From NCBI RefSeq assembly GCF_023638035.1, contig NZ_JAKRVX010000003.1:186001-250000 (forward strand): a DNA stretch of 64,000 nt, written 5' to 3'. The notes beneath the pieces are model-generated. The model worked only from the letters and a program-made list of their open reading frames with translations, was not told where the DNA came from and ran no database searches. The position numbers were made by a program, and so were the translations under genes. This document shows positions 18,967 to 27,536 of the stretch, piece by piece; the stretch's first letter is position 1, and every line of letters starts with the position of its first letter. The DNA is from Natronocalculus amylovorans (GTDB lineage: Archaea; Halobacteriota; Halobacteria; Halobacteriales; Haloferacaceae).

Positions 18967-20319
18967 ATGAGTACATCAGGACAGTCCGGTGGTGTCGCCC
19001 ACTATTTTTCGAGGTTGGGGCCAACGTGGCTAGCAGGTGCGATCGCTGCGGGTCCAGCAACGATGGCGAGCGTTCTTGTCGCCGGAGCAAGCTTTGGGTA
19101 CGCACTGCTGTGGGTGGTTATTATTTCCGCCCTGTTTGGTGCGTTAGCACAGTATCTTTCGACGCGGCTTGCGCTCGCAACAGGTGAAGGAATCGTCCAG
19201 ACCGTTGAGAATCGCTATGGATCGATCTGGGCGTGGATTTTGGTTATTGATGTTGTGCTTGCAGCAGGGCTTGCACAGCTTGTAATTATGAAAACGCTCG
19301 CGGATGTGAGCGCACTGATGAGCGGCTTTGATGCCCGGTTGTGGGGTGTCTTTTGGGCGATCGTTCTTGCAGTTGGATTGGCAGGTGGCGGCTACCGTGT
19401 TGCTGAGTTGGGTGCAAAGGTGATCGTTTCAGCTGTCGTGCTTGCATTTGTTGCATCATTGTTTGTTGTTCCAATCGATCTCTCAACCGCAGCAACCGGA
19501 CTGGTTCCATCGATCCCTGCCGGCGTGAGCGGTGCACTCATCGCTGCAGGTGTCCTCGGTGGTGCGGTTCATATTACGATTATTACAATGCAGACGTACA
19601 CCGTTCGTGCTCGGGGGTGGGACGACAGCGATCGATCGCTTGCACGGTTCGATATCTTTGCCTCAATGATTGTCGCATTTGGCCTGTTTAGTCTAGCAAC
19701 ATTTCTCGTTGCAGCGGGTGCCCTCCATGGCACGGTTGATGCAGCAGGCTTGGATGCAATCGCGGCCGCAGCTGCACTTGAGCCGATCGCCGGAACCTAT
19801 GCACAGTGGCTCTTTCTTATCGGACTGCTTGGTGCGGCTGTGTCAACGCTCGGTGGAAATACAATTGTCCCACCGTTCCTCGTTGCTGATAAACTCGGCT
19901 GGGATACGGATGTAAGCGATCGTCGATACCGAACGCTCCTTGCAGCCACTGCCTTGCTTAGTGCAGGTGGTGCGTTCATCGAAGGTTCCTTTTTCCAACT
20001 GCTTGTGTTGGTCCTTGCGTTCGGACTGGTCGGCACACCATTTGCGATCGCAATCGTGGTGCTACTGGTTAACGATCGATCTGTTGTTGATGAGACACCC
20101 GGATTTGCATTAAACGTCGGTGCAGTTGCGCTGTTTTCCGTAACCACCGTACTTGCAGGCTCATTTGTGCAAGATGAGATTGCAAGCGGTCTTGATCCCC
20201 TCACACTGTTTGTTGTGGCCTTCGCAGTCGCGATGTCGATCGCAACCGTCGCACTGCTCGGAAGCCAATTCGTTTCGAAGCTCTCACAAAAAGAGACACC
20301 GGCGGAAAGTCAGCTGTAA
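18967..20319 (+). CDS. NRAMP-superfamily transporter with non-canonical metal motifs
   Basis: 450 residues, about 11 hydrophobic segments. The FGYALLWVV and ATGEGIVQTV context and the overall plan are those of NRAMP divalent-metal transporters. At the TM1 site, however, where canonical members have DPGN, this protein reads AAGPATMAS. The TM6 MPH motif is replaced by GAVHITIITM. Substrate may thus differ from Mn/Fe. The start at 18967 is placed after the palindrome; an in-frame start at 18928 would run through it. Confidence 0.8.
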   Translation: MSTSGQSGGVAHYFSRLGPTWLAGAIAAGPATMASVLVAGASFGYALLWVVIISALFGALAQYLSTRLALATGEGIVQTVENRYGSIWAWILVIDVVLAAGLAQLVIMKTLADVSALMSGFDARLWGVFWAIVLAVGLAGGGYRVAELGAKVIVSAVVLAFVASLFVVPIDLSTAATGLVPSIPAGVSGALIAAGVLGGAVHITIITMQTYTVRARGWDDSDRSLARFDIFASMIVAFGLFSLATFLVAAGALHGTVDAAGLDAIAAAAALEPIAGTYAQWLFLIGLLGAAVSTLGGNTIVPPFLVADKLGWDTDVSDRRYRTLLAATALLSAGGAFIEGSFFQLLVLVLAFGLVGTPFAIAIVVLLVNDRSVVDETPGFALNVGAVALFSVTTVLAGSFVQDEIASGLDPLTLFVVAFAVAMSIATVALLGSQFVSKLSQKETPAESQL

Positions 20320-20358
20320 AAACGTAGGTCGGTACAGTTGGCTACCGGCTTCAAGAGG

Positions 20359-20366
20359 TATTTATT
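20359..20366 (+). promoter_or_regulatory. TATA-like element of gshA
   Basis: TATTTATT about 29 bases upstream of the ATG at 20391. It favours that codon over the ATG at 20379 for a leaderless message. Confidence 0.5.
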
Positions 20367-20390
20367 AGTCGCCCACAAATGACCTCAGTA

Positions 20391-21467
20391 ATGGAGACTG
20401 GCTCGGCTGCGGCGTTTACCCGGATGGGGACGCTTGGAATCGAAGAGGAATTTTATATTGTTGATTCAGCTGGACGGCCAACGTCCGGTATTGACGACCT
20501 TGTATACGGGCCTAAACCACCCGAGGCATTGGGTGAAGGCGTTGATCATGAACTGTTTCAGTGTACGATCGAGACACAAACACCCCTTATTGAGAAGCTT
20601 TCTGATGCGGAAACAAAACTACAAACGGTTCGTGAGGGGTTGATTGAACACGCAGCAACCCACGGATACAGAATTGCTGCAGCTGGATTACATCCTGCAG
20701 CGAAGTGGCGCGAACTCGATCATGCACAAAAGCCACGATACAGGGCACAGCTCGATCGAATCCAATACCCACAACACCGGAATACAACTGCGGGCCTACA
20801 CGTCCATGTTGGTGTTGATGACGCTGATAAAGCAGTCTGGATTGCAAACGAGCTTCGATGGTATCTGCCACCCCTGCTTGCACTGTCTGCGAACTCTCCA
20901 TTCTGGGATGGCTTCGATACTGGCCTCTCTTCAGCTAGGGCAAAAATATTCGAGAACCTTCCAAACACCGGTATGCCGACATATTTCGACGATTATGCAG
21001 CATTTGATCGGTTTGAGCGGCAGATGGTCGAACTTGGCTCAATCAACGATCGTGGTGAGCTATGGTACGACGTCCGCCCACATACCGGTCATGGAACTGT
21101 TGAAGTTCGGGCACCGGATGGACAGAAAGACCCGGCCGTTGTGCTTGCTTTTGTCGAATATGTCCATGCATTAGTTCTTGATTTGGCAGCCCGATATGAG
21201 GACAACGAATCAGCAACACAGCTCCGTCGAGAACTGCTTGATGAAAACAAATGGCGAGCGATTCGGTACGGCCATGAGGCATCCTTTATTGACCAGGATG
21301 GAGATACCGTAATCTCGCTCGCAGAGTTCGTCGATCGTGAAACCGATCGACTTGATGTCTCCGGCCTCAAGTTCGTATTTGAGGCGGAATCTAGTGCGGA
21401 GAGACAACGGCGAATCCATGCAGAAGATGGAATTGACGCGCTCTGTGAAGACCTCTGTCTGACATAA
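20391..21467 (+). CDS. gshA: Glutamate-cysteine ligase (GCS2 family)
   Basis: 358 residues of the carboxylate-amine ligase GCS2 family. [17 protein letters not shown] at the N-terminus carries the conserved acidic ATP/Mg residues, with [13 protein letters not shown] and [14 protein letters not shown] further on. Haloarchaea make gamma-glutamylcysteine as their main low-molecular thiol with this enzyme and lack glutathione. An ATG at 20379 in the same frame is an alternative start. It stands alone after the NRAMP-type gene. Confidence 0.92.
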   Translation: METGSAAAFTRMGTLGIEEEFYIVDSAGRPTSGIDDLVYGPKPPEALGEGVDHELFQCTIETQTPLIEKLSDAETKLQTVREGLIEHAATHGYRIAAAGLHPAAKWRELDHAQKPRYRAQLDRIQYPQHRNTTAGLHVHVGVDDADKAVWIANELRWYLPPLLALSANSPFWDGFDTGLSSARAKIFENLPNTGMPTYFDDYAAFDRFERQMVELGSINDRGELWYDVRPHTGHGTVEVRAPDGQKDPAVVLAFVEYVHALVLDLAARYEDNESATQLRRELLDENKWRAIRYGHEASFIDQDGDTVISLAEFVDRETDRLDVSGLKFVFEAESSAERQRRIHAEDGIDALCEDLCLT

Positions 21468-21534
21468 TACAGTATTCGTCCTCGACCGAACAACAGAAAC
21501 GCTTTTTGCACTCTCGCTCTGACAGTAACCTATT

Positions 21535-22125
21535 ATGAAACCTGATCTACCTGATGACGAGTCCACCGCAGGTGACGAAGAGAGTGCTGACACAGATGAA
21601 ACTGCATCTCGTGTTGGCCGCGAAGAGTTTGAGAAAACCAAAGCGCGACTTGAAGATAGTGCTGACAAAGCCGTTGCAGAGTTTGATGAAGGGATCGTTG
21701 ATCTGCTCGCATGGGTACTTGACACTGAAACGCGAGCGAGAATCTTTGTGTATCTTCGACAGCACCCAAATCAGACGAGTGATGAGATTGCAGAAGGGAC
21801 TGGACTCTATCCGAGTACTGTTCGTGAGGCACTCGCAGAACTGCATGATGAGGGCAAAGTCCTTCGTGACAAACGCGAGAGCGAGGGTGCTGGAAACAAC
21901 CCGTTCGAGTACGAAGCGATCGCACCAAGCGAACTCGTTCGTGGTGTTGTTGGGCAGGTCCAAACAGAGTTGAATACAGTATTCAATCTGGACCGTCGTC
22001 TCGGTGGAAAAGACGAACAAGAAGATACCGAGCCAGTGACAATTACCGTTGAACAGCCGGGTGACAGCGATGCTGTTGGCGAAGAAAGTCAGAATGGTAC
22101 GACCAACAAACCTGACGACGAGTAA
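21535..22125 (+). CDS. Winged-helix transcriptional regulator
   Basis: 196 residues. Acidic N-terminal tail, then a predicted helix (EKTKARLEDSADKAVAEFDE) and a wHTH from about residue 60: TRARIFVYLRQHP, SDEIAEGTGLYPSTVREALA, LHDEGKVLRD. The acidic disordered C-terminus is typical of haloarchaeal proteins. No ligand domain, so the signal is unknown. It is 34 bases upstream of coaD on the same strand. Confidence 0.83.
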   Translation: MKPDLPDDESTAGDEESADTDETASRVGREEFEKTKARLEDSADKAVAEFDEGIVDLLAWVLDTETRARIFVYLRQHPNQTSDEIAEGTGLYPSTVREALAELHDEGKVLRDKRESEGAGNNPFEYEAIAPSELVRGVVGQVQTELNTVFNLDRRLGGKDEQEDTEPVTITVEQPGDSDAVGEESQNGTTNKPDDE

Positions 22126-22159
22126 CGGCTTTTAAGAGTGCAGCGAACAACCCGGTGAT

Positions 22160-22654
22160 ATGAACGTCGCACTGGGCGGGACATTTGACCCCGTGCACGA
22201 TGGTCACATCGCGTTATTTGAACGGGCAGTTGAGTTGGGCGATGTGACAATAGGACTCACATCTGACGAATTGGCACCGCAAACCCGTCATGTAGAGCGA
22301 TACGTCCGTCCATTTGCAGAGCGAAAAGAGCGGCTTTACGACACGGTGGAACCGATCGCTGCAGCGCACAACCGATCATTCGAGATTCGCGAACTCACAA
22401 CACCAACTGGGATTGCAACCGAGCCTGGGTTTGATATCCTCATTGTCTCACCGGAAACACAGTCCGGTGGTGAGCGTGTTAATGAAATTCGCGCTGAAAA
22501 AGGGCTTCCACCGCTACAGATTGAGATCGTCGATCACGTTCCCGCAGAAGATGGAAGACGGATTTCATCGACCCGGATCGTGAACGGAGAGATCGATCGA
22601 CACGGAAATCTCACACCCGACAGGAATGGTCGAGAGGCAACCCAACCGGAATAA
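22160..22654 (+). CDS. coaD: Phosphopantetheine adenylyltransferase (archaeal type)
   Basis: 164 residues of the nucleotidyltransferase alpha/beta phosphodiesterase fold. GGTFDPVHDGHIALFERA contains the HxGH-like motif and GRRISSTRIVNGEID is the C-terminal ISSTxI motif. It forms dephospho-CoA from 4'-phosphopantetheine and ATP. A TATA-like TTTTAAG lies about 25 bases before the ATG, so it can be expressed independently. Confidence 0.92.
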   Translation: MNVALGGTFDPVHDGHIALFERAVELGDVTIGLTSDELAPQTRHVERYVRPFAERKERLYDTVEPIAAAHNRSFEIRELTTPTGIATEPGFDILIVSPETQSGGERVNEIRAEKGLPPLQIEIVDHVPAEDGRRISSTRIVNGEIDRHGNLTPDRNGREATQPE

Positions 22655-22670
22655 CAATATAGTGGTCAGT

Positions 22671-22979
22671 TCACCACGTCGGCGGACGAAAGCCGGCGTC
22701 CGATAACAGATCTTTCCACTTTGATTGGATACTTAATCGAGTGACATCCATTGCAGCGGCAACTGCCCGCTGTGAACGCTCTTCTCCCGAAATAAGTGCC
22801 GCAGCATACAGTGCTGCTGCCGCAACGGCTGGTTTCGATCGGTCCTGTGGTGGTGTATGTGTTAGAAAGAGATCTGTTGCGTTCGATCGAACAGTATCGC
22901 TAAGTTCTAATTCCGTCACTGCGGCTGCAATTTGGTCAACCCACTCTTGATTTTCGACACGATCGCGGGCGCTGTACAT
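22671..22979 (-). CDS. Small TFB/cyclin-fold protein
   Basis: 102 residues consisting of a single cyclin-like repeat of the kind found in transcription factor B. NATDLFLTHTPPQDRSKPAVAAAALYAA and QRAVAAAMDVTRLSIQSKWKDLL match the TFB core repeat with its HTH. No zinc ribbon or B-finger is present, so it cannot replace a full TFB and may act as a DNA-binding modulator. Role unknown. Confidence 0.75.
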   Translation of the reverse strand: MYSARDRVENQEWVDQIAAAVTELELSDTVRSNATDLFLTHTPPQDRSKPAVAAAALYAAALISGEERSQRAVAAAMDVTRLSIQSKWKDLLSDAGFRPPTW

Positions 22980-23085
22980 TCGATTGTATACTCGTGTTCC
23001 TGTTTCTTAATATCTTGTACGCCGCCGGAATCAGACGCGATAATTATGGCGAGTGATTTATTCAGTTGCTCGCGCGTCTCCAAAT

Positions 23086-23544
23086 ATGAAACGGCGACAG
23101 CTCCTTTCTCTTTCCGTCGTTGGAGTGGCGATGAGCACCGCCGGCTGTATCACTGCTCGCCGAACCGCCCCGTTGATGTTTGATCCACAGCCGCCCGATA
23201 GACCTGATGAATGTCCATTTTCACACAATTTTGACGTTGCGTTTCCGGTCCCGCTCGAAGATGAGTCGGTCGAAACGCTCACAGCGGCATACGAACGTGA
23301 ACTACGCGCGAGCGATGGTGTCGATCCTGACACACTATCGATCGAGGTGACGCTTACGTCATGGGGACAAAGCTACATCGCAGATCTTCGCGTCACTGTT
23401 GATGATGTCGATACGGGCGAGACCTACAGTGCCGCATACTATGTTGACGAGCGACAGCTGATGCGATCGACGGCAGACGGAACTGAACTCCCTGTTGACC
23501 CACGAGAGGGCCACTCACTTGAATGTCGACAACGGATTGACTGA
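23086..23544 (+). CDS. Small haloarchaeal lipoprotein
   Basis: 152 residues. The start at 23086 gives KRRQLLSLSVVGVAMSTAGC, a short RR-containing signal with a lipobox Cys at residue 20. An ATG at 23053 would put 11 extra residues before the signal. The mature part is acidic beta-rich with no recognised domain. It is a surface-anchored protein of unknown function, between convergent and divergent neighbours. Confidence 0.78.
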   Translation: MKRRQLLSLSVVGVAMSTAGCITARRTAPLMFDPQPPDRPDECPFSHNFDVAFPVPLEDESVETLTAAYERELRASDGVDPDTLSIEVTLTSWGQSYIADLRVTVDDVDTGETYSAAYYVDERQLMRSTADGTELPVDPREGHSLECRQRID

Positions 23545-23553
23545 TCGCTCAGG

Positions 23554-24990
23554 TTAGAGGTAGCCGTCTGTTACGGCCGTCACTACGCTTGAATCTGCAG
23601 CTCTCCATGCGTCTTCTGCCCGATCGAATACCGCTGTTGCTCGATCGATCGCATCTGCAATAACCTTCTCAGAGTCAATGGTGACGAACTCATGGTCACG
23701 CAGTAACGCGGTCCCGTTGACAAAGACATCACGAACGTCCATGCCGCTTGCGCCGTAGACGAGGTTTGGAATCGCAGTGTGAAATGGCCTCGAAACGGTT
23801 GGTGCAATGCCTACTGATTCTAGATCGACCGTTATGATATCTGCCTGTTTTCCAACCGTGAGCGATCCAACATGGTCATCAAGGCCAAGCACTCGTGCTG
23901 CATCAATCGTGACAAGTTTGAGCGCATCCCATGCAGGGAGTGCAGTTGGGTCGGTATTCGCCGCTTTTGAACAGAGCGCTGCAGTACGAAGCTCTCGAAG
24001 CATGTTATGTCCACCTGGGCCCGGTGCTTGATCGGTTCCGATCGCTGCAATACCACCATGCGAGCGATACTCGACGAGCGGTGGGACAATACCATCAATG
24101 GCAACGATTGAGGATGGACACCCGATCATACGAACCGACTGCTCAGCTAGTACTGCTCTTTCATCGGGTGTTGCGCCATGTAGATGTGTTGCGATCAACC
24201 GATCGGAAAGCAATCCATGCGATTCTAACACGGAGACAGTTGTCTCATTGGTACCATATCGCGCAGCAATCTGTCGTGCTTCCCGTTGGCCTTGTGCAAC
24301 ATGCATGTGAATCCGTCGTCCCGTTTCGCTGCTTCGCTGTTCGATCTCGGTGAGGAGATCAATAGAGACCATATCCAACGCTTGTGGACCGTACATGGGC
24401 GTTACGAGTGGGTTTTCCTCGTATGTCTCGAACACCGATTCCGCCTGTGCAAGCTCTTTGTGTCCCTGTGCTCGATCGAATGGGTACGGTGTGTCCGGGT
24501 CGTTGGTAGCCCTGTCAGCCGAAATTTCGTTTATCATCTCCGTTGCAACAGTTCGGACGCCAAGTGGGAGATACACCGATTCAACATACTGCCCGACATC
24601 TTTTGTGTACTCACAGATTGTTGTCGCACCAGTTCTGATCGCTTCGATCGCACCGAGACGCGCGCCTGCAATCCGATCGGATTCGGTCATTGCGTTTGCG
24701 ATCGGCCCCAACGCTGCGTTCATCCACTCGATCTCTGGAACATCCTGTGCTGCACCACGAATCAGTGTCTGACTCATGTGCGTATGCGCGTTGAGTAGCC
24801 CCGGTAGTACCATACAGCCAGCCGCATCGATCGTCTCCGAAGCAGCCGGACAGTCTGCTGTTGGGCCAACATATGCAATCTTCCCATCCTTAATGCCAAC
24901 TGCACCATCATCGACGATCCCGACACCACCGGATGTTCCAACCGCGTCATCCATCGTCACAACGAGGGCATTTGTGATTCGCGTATCCAT
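23554..24990 (-). CDS. Amidohydrolase, MTA/SAH-deaminase type
   Basis: 478 residues of the metal-dependent amidohydrolase superfamily (ATZ/TRZ, MtaD-like). Metal ligands are visible in LPGLLNAHTHMSQTLIRG, GRRIHMHVAQG, LIATHLHGATPDE and the Asp of AIGTDQAPGPGG. The closest annotated families deaminate S-adenosylhomocysteine, methylthioadenosine, guanine or triazines. The GTDQAPGPGG loop departs from the usual GTDGAASN of MtaD, so the substrate is open. Confidence 0.83.
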   Translation of the reverse strand: MDTRITNALVVTMDDAVGTSGGVGIVDDGAVGIKDGKIAYVGPTADCPAASETIDAAGCMVLPGLLNAHTHMSQTLIRGAAQDVPEIEWMNAALGPIANAMTESDRIAGARLGAIEAIRTGATTICEYTKDVGQYVESVYLPLGVRTVATEMINEISADRATNDPDTPYPFDRAQGHKELAQAESVFETYEENPLVTPMYGPQALDMVSIDLLTEIEQRSSETGRRIHMHVAQGQREARQIAARYGTNETTVSVLESHGLLSDRLIATHLHGATPDERAVLAEQSVRMIGCPSSIVAIDGIVPPLVEYRSHGGIAAIGTDQAPGPGGHNMLRELRTAALCSKAANTDPTALPAWDALKLVTIDAARVLGLDDHVGSLTVGKQADIITVDLESVGIAPTVSRPFHTAIPNLVYGASGMDVRDVFVNGTALLRDHEFVTIDSEKVIADAIDRATAVFDRAEDAWRAADSSVVTAVTDGYL

Positions 24991-25000
24991 GGCGACAGTT

Positions 25001-25059
25001 CACAAACAACAAATAAACACGTGTCGGGTGTCGTATATTGAGATATACTCACAAACAAC
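25001..25059. promoter_or_regulatory. Repeats upstream of the amidohydrolase gene
   Basis: The 10-mer CACAAACAAC occurs at 25001-25010 and 25050-25059. Between them is a perfect 6-4-6 inverted repeat GTATAT-TGAG-ATATAC (25033-25048). They lie 10-70 bases upstream of the amidohydrolase start on the minus strand. The dyad may simply be a two-way TATA element. Confidence 0.35.
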
Positions 25060-25159
25060 CTATTTTTATTCATTGTTCACTAAGTATATAGCAAACAATA
25101 CACGAGATGTAGTGTTTCTAGCCCCTAGAACTAAATATTCTACGGCTATAGCATGCTGT

Positions 25160-25405
25160 ATGGAAACAAACGCTACGTTCCGTGTCCTCGCAGAGCAAAA
25201 TAATCATGGCGCACTTACCGTAGAACATCCGAATGACAATGCAACATTTCACGTTGTCTCATATGCCAATGAAGGTGTCAAACGAGCCGCACAATCGCTG
25301 CAACCAGGCTCGACAGTTGAGATGACGCTCTCTCGTGCTGGCGTTCGAAGCAACGTCTGGCAGGCCGAGTCAGTGACGCGAACCGAAACGGACACGACGT
25401 TTTAA
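25160..25405 (+). CDS. Conserved haloarchaeal small protein, 81 aa
   Basis: The ATG at 25160 follows an A/T-rich promoter-like stretch. The product (METNATFRVLAEQNNHGAL and so on) is predicted beta-rich and soluble, with no cysteines and no membrane segment. No named family is recognised. Its stop codon overlaps the stop of the convergent EthD gene by three bases. The long upstream extension of the frame has no coding character. Confidence 0.65.
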   Translation: METNATFRVLAEQNNHGALTVEHPNDNATFHVVSYANEGVKRAAQSLQPGSTVEMTLSRAGVRSNVWQAESVTRTETDTTF

Positions 25406-25728
25406 TTGGGTTTTTTATCTACCTGGACGTTTTCTTCAACAATCATTCGTGGACCGGCACCAACTTGGATGAACTCCGCTGCATCGGTCATTGTTTCTTC
25501 ACCTACTTGTGAGTCGAATGCGGCAGACAGTGCCTCCATATCTTCAAAATAGAGCTCTAATACGCCATCATATGCGGCGTGTTCTGGAGACGTTGGCAAT
25601 GATGTTGTATATTTGTGGACGCCCGGAAGCGCAGACGCAATCGGAGTGTGGGTTTCTAACCAGTAGGTTTTGAACTCTTCATGCGTGAGCGCTGGGTCTC
25701 GGATTAGAAACTCAACAAGCTTGATCAT
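25402..25728 (-). CDS. EthD-domain protein
   Basis: 108-residue ferredoxin-like dimeric alpha/beta barrel. MIKLVEFLIRDPALTHEEF followed by YWLETHTPIASALPGVHKY is the EthD signature. The family acts in degradation or ring modification of ethers and polyketides and often has no known substrate. No degradation cluster is adjacent. Confidence 0.85.
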   Translation of the reverse strand: MIKLVEFLIRDPALTHEEFKTYWLETHTPIASALPGVHKYTTSLPTSPEHAAYDGVLELYFEDMEALSAAFDSQVGEETMTDAAEFIQVGAGPRMIVEENVQVDKKPN

Positions 25729-25830
25729 ACCTCATAATTATTTGTGCGGTATTTTGTCGTGTCGATTTTGCCAGTCGAGCTCCCTGCCGAGTGAGACACG
25801 CTTAACTCGATCGCTGCCCCGTATATGGGT

Positions 25831-25998
25831 ATGAGTGGAACACTTCGCACGCCAACAAAACGGGTTTGTGAACTGTGCGATCGGGCAGAAAAATGGGATA
25901 CAGACGGTGGATCGTGGGTTGTTGACACAACTCCCGGGAATGTCTACTGTATCCACGAGTGGGATATCAACGGTACATTTGTGCCGTTTGAAGAGTAA
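25831..25998 (+). CDS. HEWD-family small zinc protein, 55 aa
   Basis: Begins at 25831 (or the in-frame ATG two codons earlier, 25825). The sequence contains RVCELCDRAEKW and ends NVYCIHEWDINGTFVPFEE, with the HEWD tetrapeptide that names this haloarchaeal family. A CxxC plus one further Cys and a His suggest zinc binding. It lies 13 bases before cutA. Function unknown. Confidence 0.78.
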   Translation: MSGTLRTPTKRVCELCDRAEKWDTDGGSWVVDTTPGNVYCIHEWDINGTFVPFEE

Positions 25999-26011
25999 CC
26001 TCTCGACCGGC

Positions 26012-26338
26012 ATGCCAACCCTATATATGACCGCGCCGTCCGAGAGTGCCGCTGAGATCGCACAGACGGTCGTGGATGAACGGCTTGCAGCATGTGTCAA
26101 CCAGTTCCCATGCCGATCGACATACCGATGGGATGGGGATGTTCACACAGGCGATGAGACTATTTTGCTTATTAAAACAACAGCGGAGGGATATCGCCAG
26201 CTCGTCGATCGGCTTCTTGAACTGCATCCGTATGACGTGCCATGTATTGAGCGATTTGACGAATCCCATATCCATGATCCATTCGCTTCGTGGATTACTG
26301 ACTCAGTTTCACCGCACGTAGGCGGCGATCGCCAATAA
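26012..26338 (+). CDS. cutA: Divalent-ion tolerance protein CutA1
   Basis: 108 residues of the trimeric ferredoxin-like CutA1 family. It starts MPTLYMTAPSESAAEIAQ, with the conserved DERLAACVNQF and a C-terminal HPYDVPCIERFDES. Linked in bacteria to copper tolerance, it is of uncertain biochemical role in archaea. The 3' end overlaps the convergent membrane-protein gene by 30 bases. Confidence 0.92.
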   Translation: MPTLYMTAPSESAAEIAQTVVDERLAACVNQFPCRSTYRWDGDVHTGDETILLIKTTAEGYRQLVDRLLELHPYDVPCIERFDESHIHDPFASWITDSVSPHVGGDRQ

Positions 26339-26578
26339 TCCACTGGCAAGGACGGCGACCACACCGATCGGTCCGATCATTGTGTATCCGATCGCGGGTC
26401 CAATAAGAAGGCCAAGAATACCACCGCCTTGCTGGAGCGCTCGCCCAAATTCGGTGAGTTCGATCGATCGGATCTGCAGGAAGTTCTCATAACGGAACGC
26501 ACGCGCTGGATCAACGATACTGAGACCGGAGAACGCTCCAGCTAGTCCAAGAATCAACAGGAGCAGGATGTCGAACAT
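26309..26578 (-). CDS. Small two-span membrane protein, paralogue of 27222-27506
   Basis: 89 residues. Hydrophobic segments at about 1-20 and 52-85 flank a loop with FRYENFLQIRSIELTEFG and a GGGILGLLIGP turn. The protein 27222-27506 has the same plan and matching loop (FRVENLGEVDSVELSEYG), so they are paralogues. No function known. Confidence 0.75.
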   Translation of the reverse strand: MFDILLLLILGLAGAFSGLSIVDPARAFRYENFLQIRSIELTEFGRALQQGGGILGLLIGPAIGYTMIGPIGVVAVLASGLLAIAAYVR

Positions 26579-26797
26579 GTGGATGGTACGATGTACAGGA
26601 TCCAGTTAATTGTACGGTGGTCACTGATTGCGTATCTGCGACACGATCTGAACCGTTTTAATGGGAGTTTGAGTGGTGAGTAATCGATGTGATCTGTGGC
26701 GGTCATTCTGAATGTACACACACTCATGGAACGGTGTATGTGTGCGGCTCTTACCCAAGCGGGACACCCTCTACTTGATTGAGTGTGTTTGTTTATC

Positions 26798-26974
26798 ATG
26801 GTGTCTGAAAGTAAATCACACTGCCCGTACTGTGATGCAAACGTTAGTCTCTCGCTTCCTCGTGGGGCGAACTTCGGCGGTGCAACAAAGACAAAAAAGG
26901 ATGCAGAGTATGAGCACGAAGAGACGTGTGCGATGTGTGGCGACCATTTTTACGTACATTACACACTAAACTAA
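26798..26974 (+). CDS. Small zinc-ribbon protein, 58 aa
   Basis: Start at 26798. SHCPYCDANVSL and EETCAMCGDHFYVHY provide two CxxC pairs about 30 residues apart, a rubredoxin-like zinc knuckle arrangement. It lies alone on the plus strand between two paralogous membrane-protein genes. No function known. Confidence 0.7.
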   Translation: MVSESKSHCPYCDANVSLSLPRGANFGGATKTKKDAEYEHEETCAMCGDHFYVHYTLN

Positions 26975-26978
26975 TGTC

Positions 26979-27221
26979 TCGAATGGCTTGCATCTCAGTC
27001 GCGTCTCGTATTCGGTAACGCGGCGATCGCGTTCACTGAACCGTCGAACATGGTGACTGTTGGTGGGTCGTGCTTCACAACTCCCGCAGCCGCACCGATA
27101 GAGACGAAAACAACGGTTGCAAATCTTTCCCATCAAGCCCGATAATCCTCGGAATGAATCGTTTACGCGGATCGCTAGCAATTGCTATCAAAAATAGGAC
27201 CGGGTTGATTTCATAGACCGT
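26979..27221. other. Intergenic stretch without a convincing gene
   Basis: About 240 bases. A Cys-rich minus-strand frame (with CNRCF and CGCGSC) exists but has no promoter-like element or family likeness. No tRNA or structured RNA recognised. Confidence 0.4.
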
Positions 27222-27506
27222 TCAAAAAAGTTCTTGCCAAACCACAACCGCTGCAGCACCGAGGAGTGGCGCAGCCATTCCAAACGTCCCTGCGGCTAAA
27301 TAGCCGACTATTGGAGAAAACAAAAATAACAAGATGCCGCCCGCTTGTTGTTTCATGATACCGTATTCAGATAGCTCGACAGAGTCAACCTCGCCAAGGT
27401 TTTCGACACGAAATGCGATTTCTGGATACTGAATCATCAGAACTGAAATCGCGCCAACGCACCCCGCAGCGACTAGCAGTACAAACGTGATTAGCAGCTG
27501 CCACAT
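27222..27506 (-). CDS. Small two-span membrane protein, paralogue of 26309-26578
   Basis: 94 residues with hydrophobic segments at about 2-24 and 55-90. The connecting loop reads FRVENLGEVDSVELSEYG and the second segment begins QAGGILLFLFSP, both aligned with the neighbour 0.7 kb away. Likely an old local duplication. Function unknown. Confidence 0.75.
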   Translation of the reverse strand: MWQLLITFVLLVAAGCVGAISVLMIQYPEIAFRVENLGEVDSVELSEYGIMKQQAGGILLFLFSPIVGYLAAGTFGMAAPLLGAAAVVVWQELF

Positions 27507-27536
27507 ATAGTACAGGCAGCTATGGGTATTTATTAT

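Noticed and set aside
26979-27181. Cys-rich 71-codon minus-strand frame
   Set aside because: CNRC and CGCGSC look metal-binding, but there is no promoter, no homology I know, and codon use is unlike neighbours.
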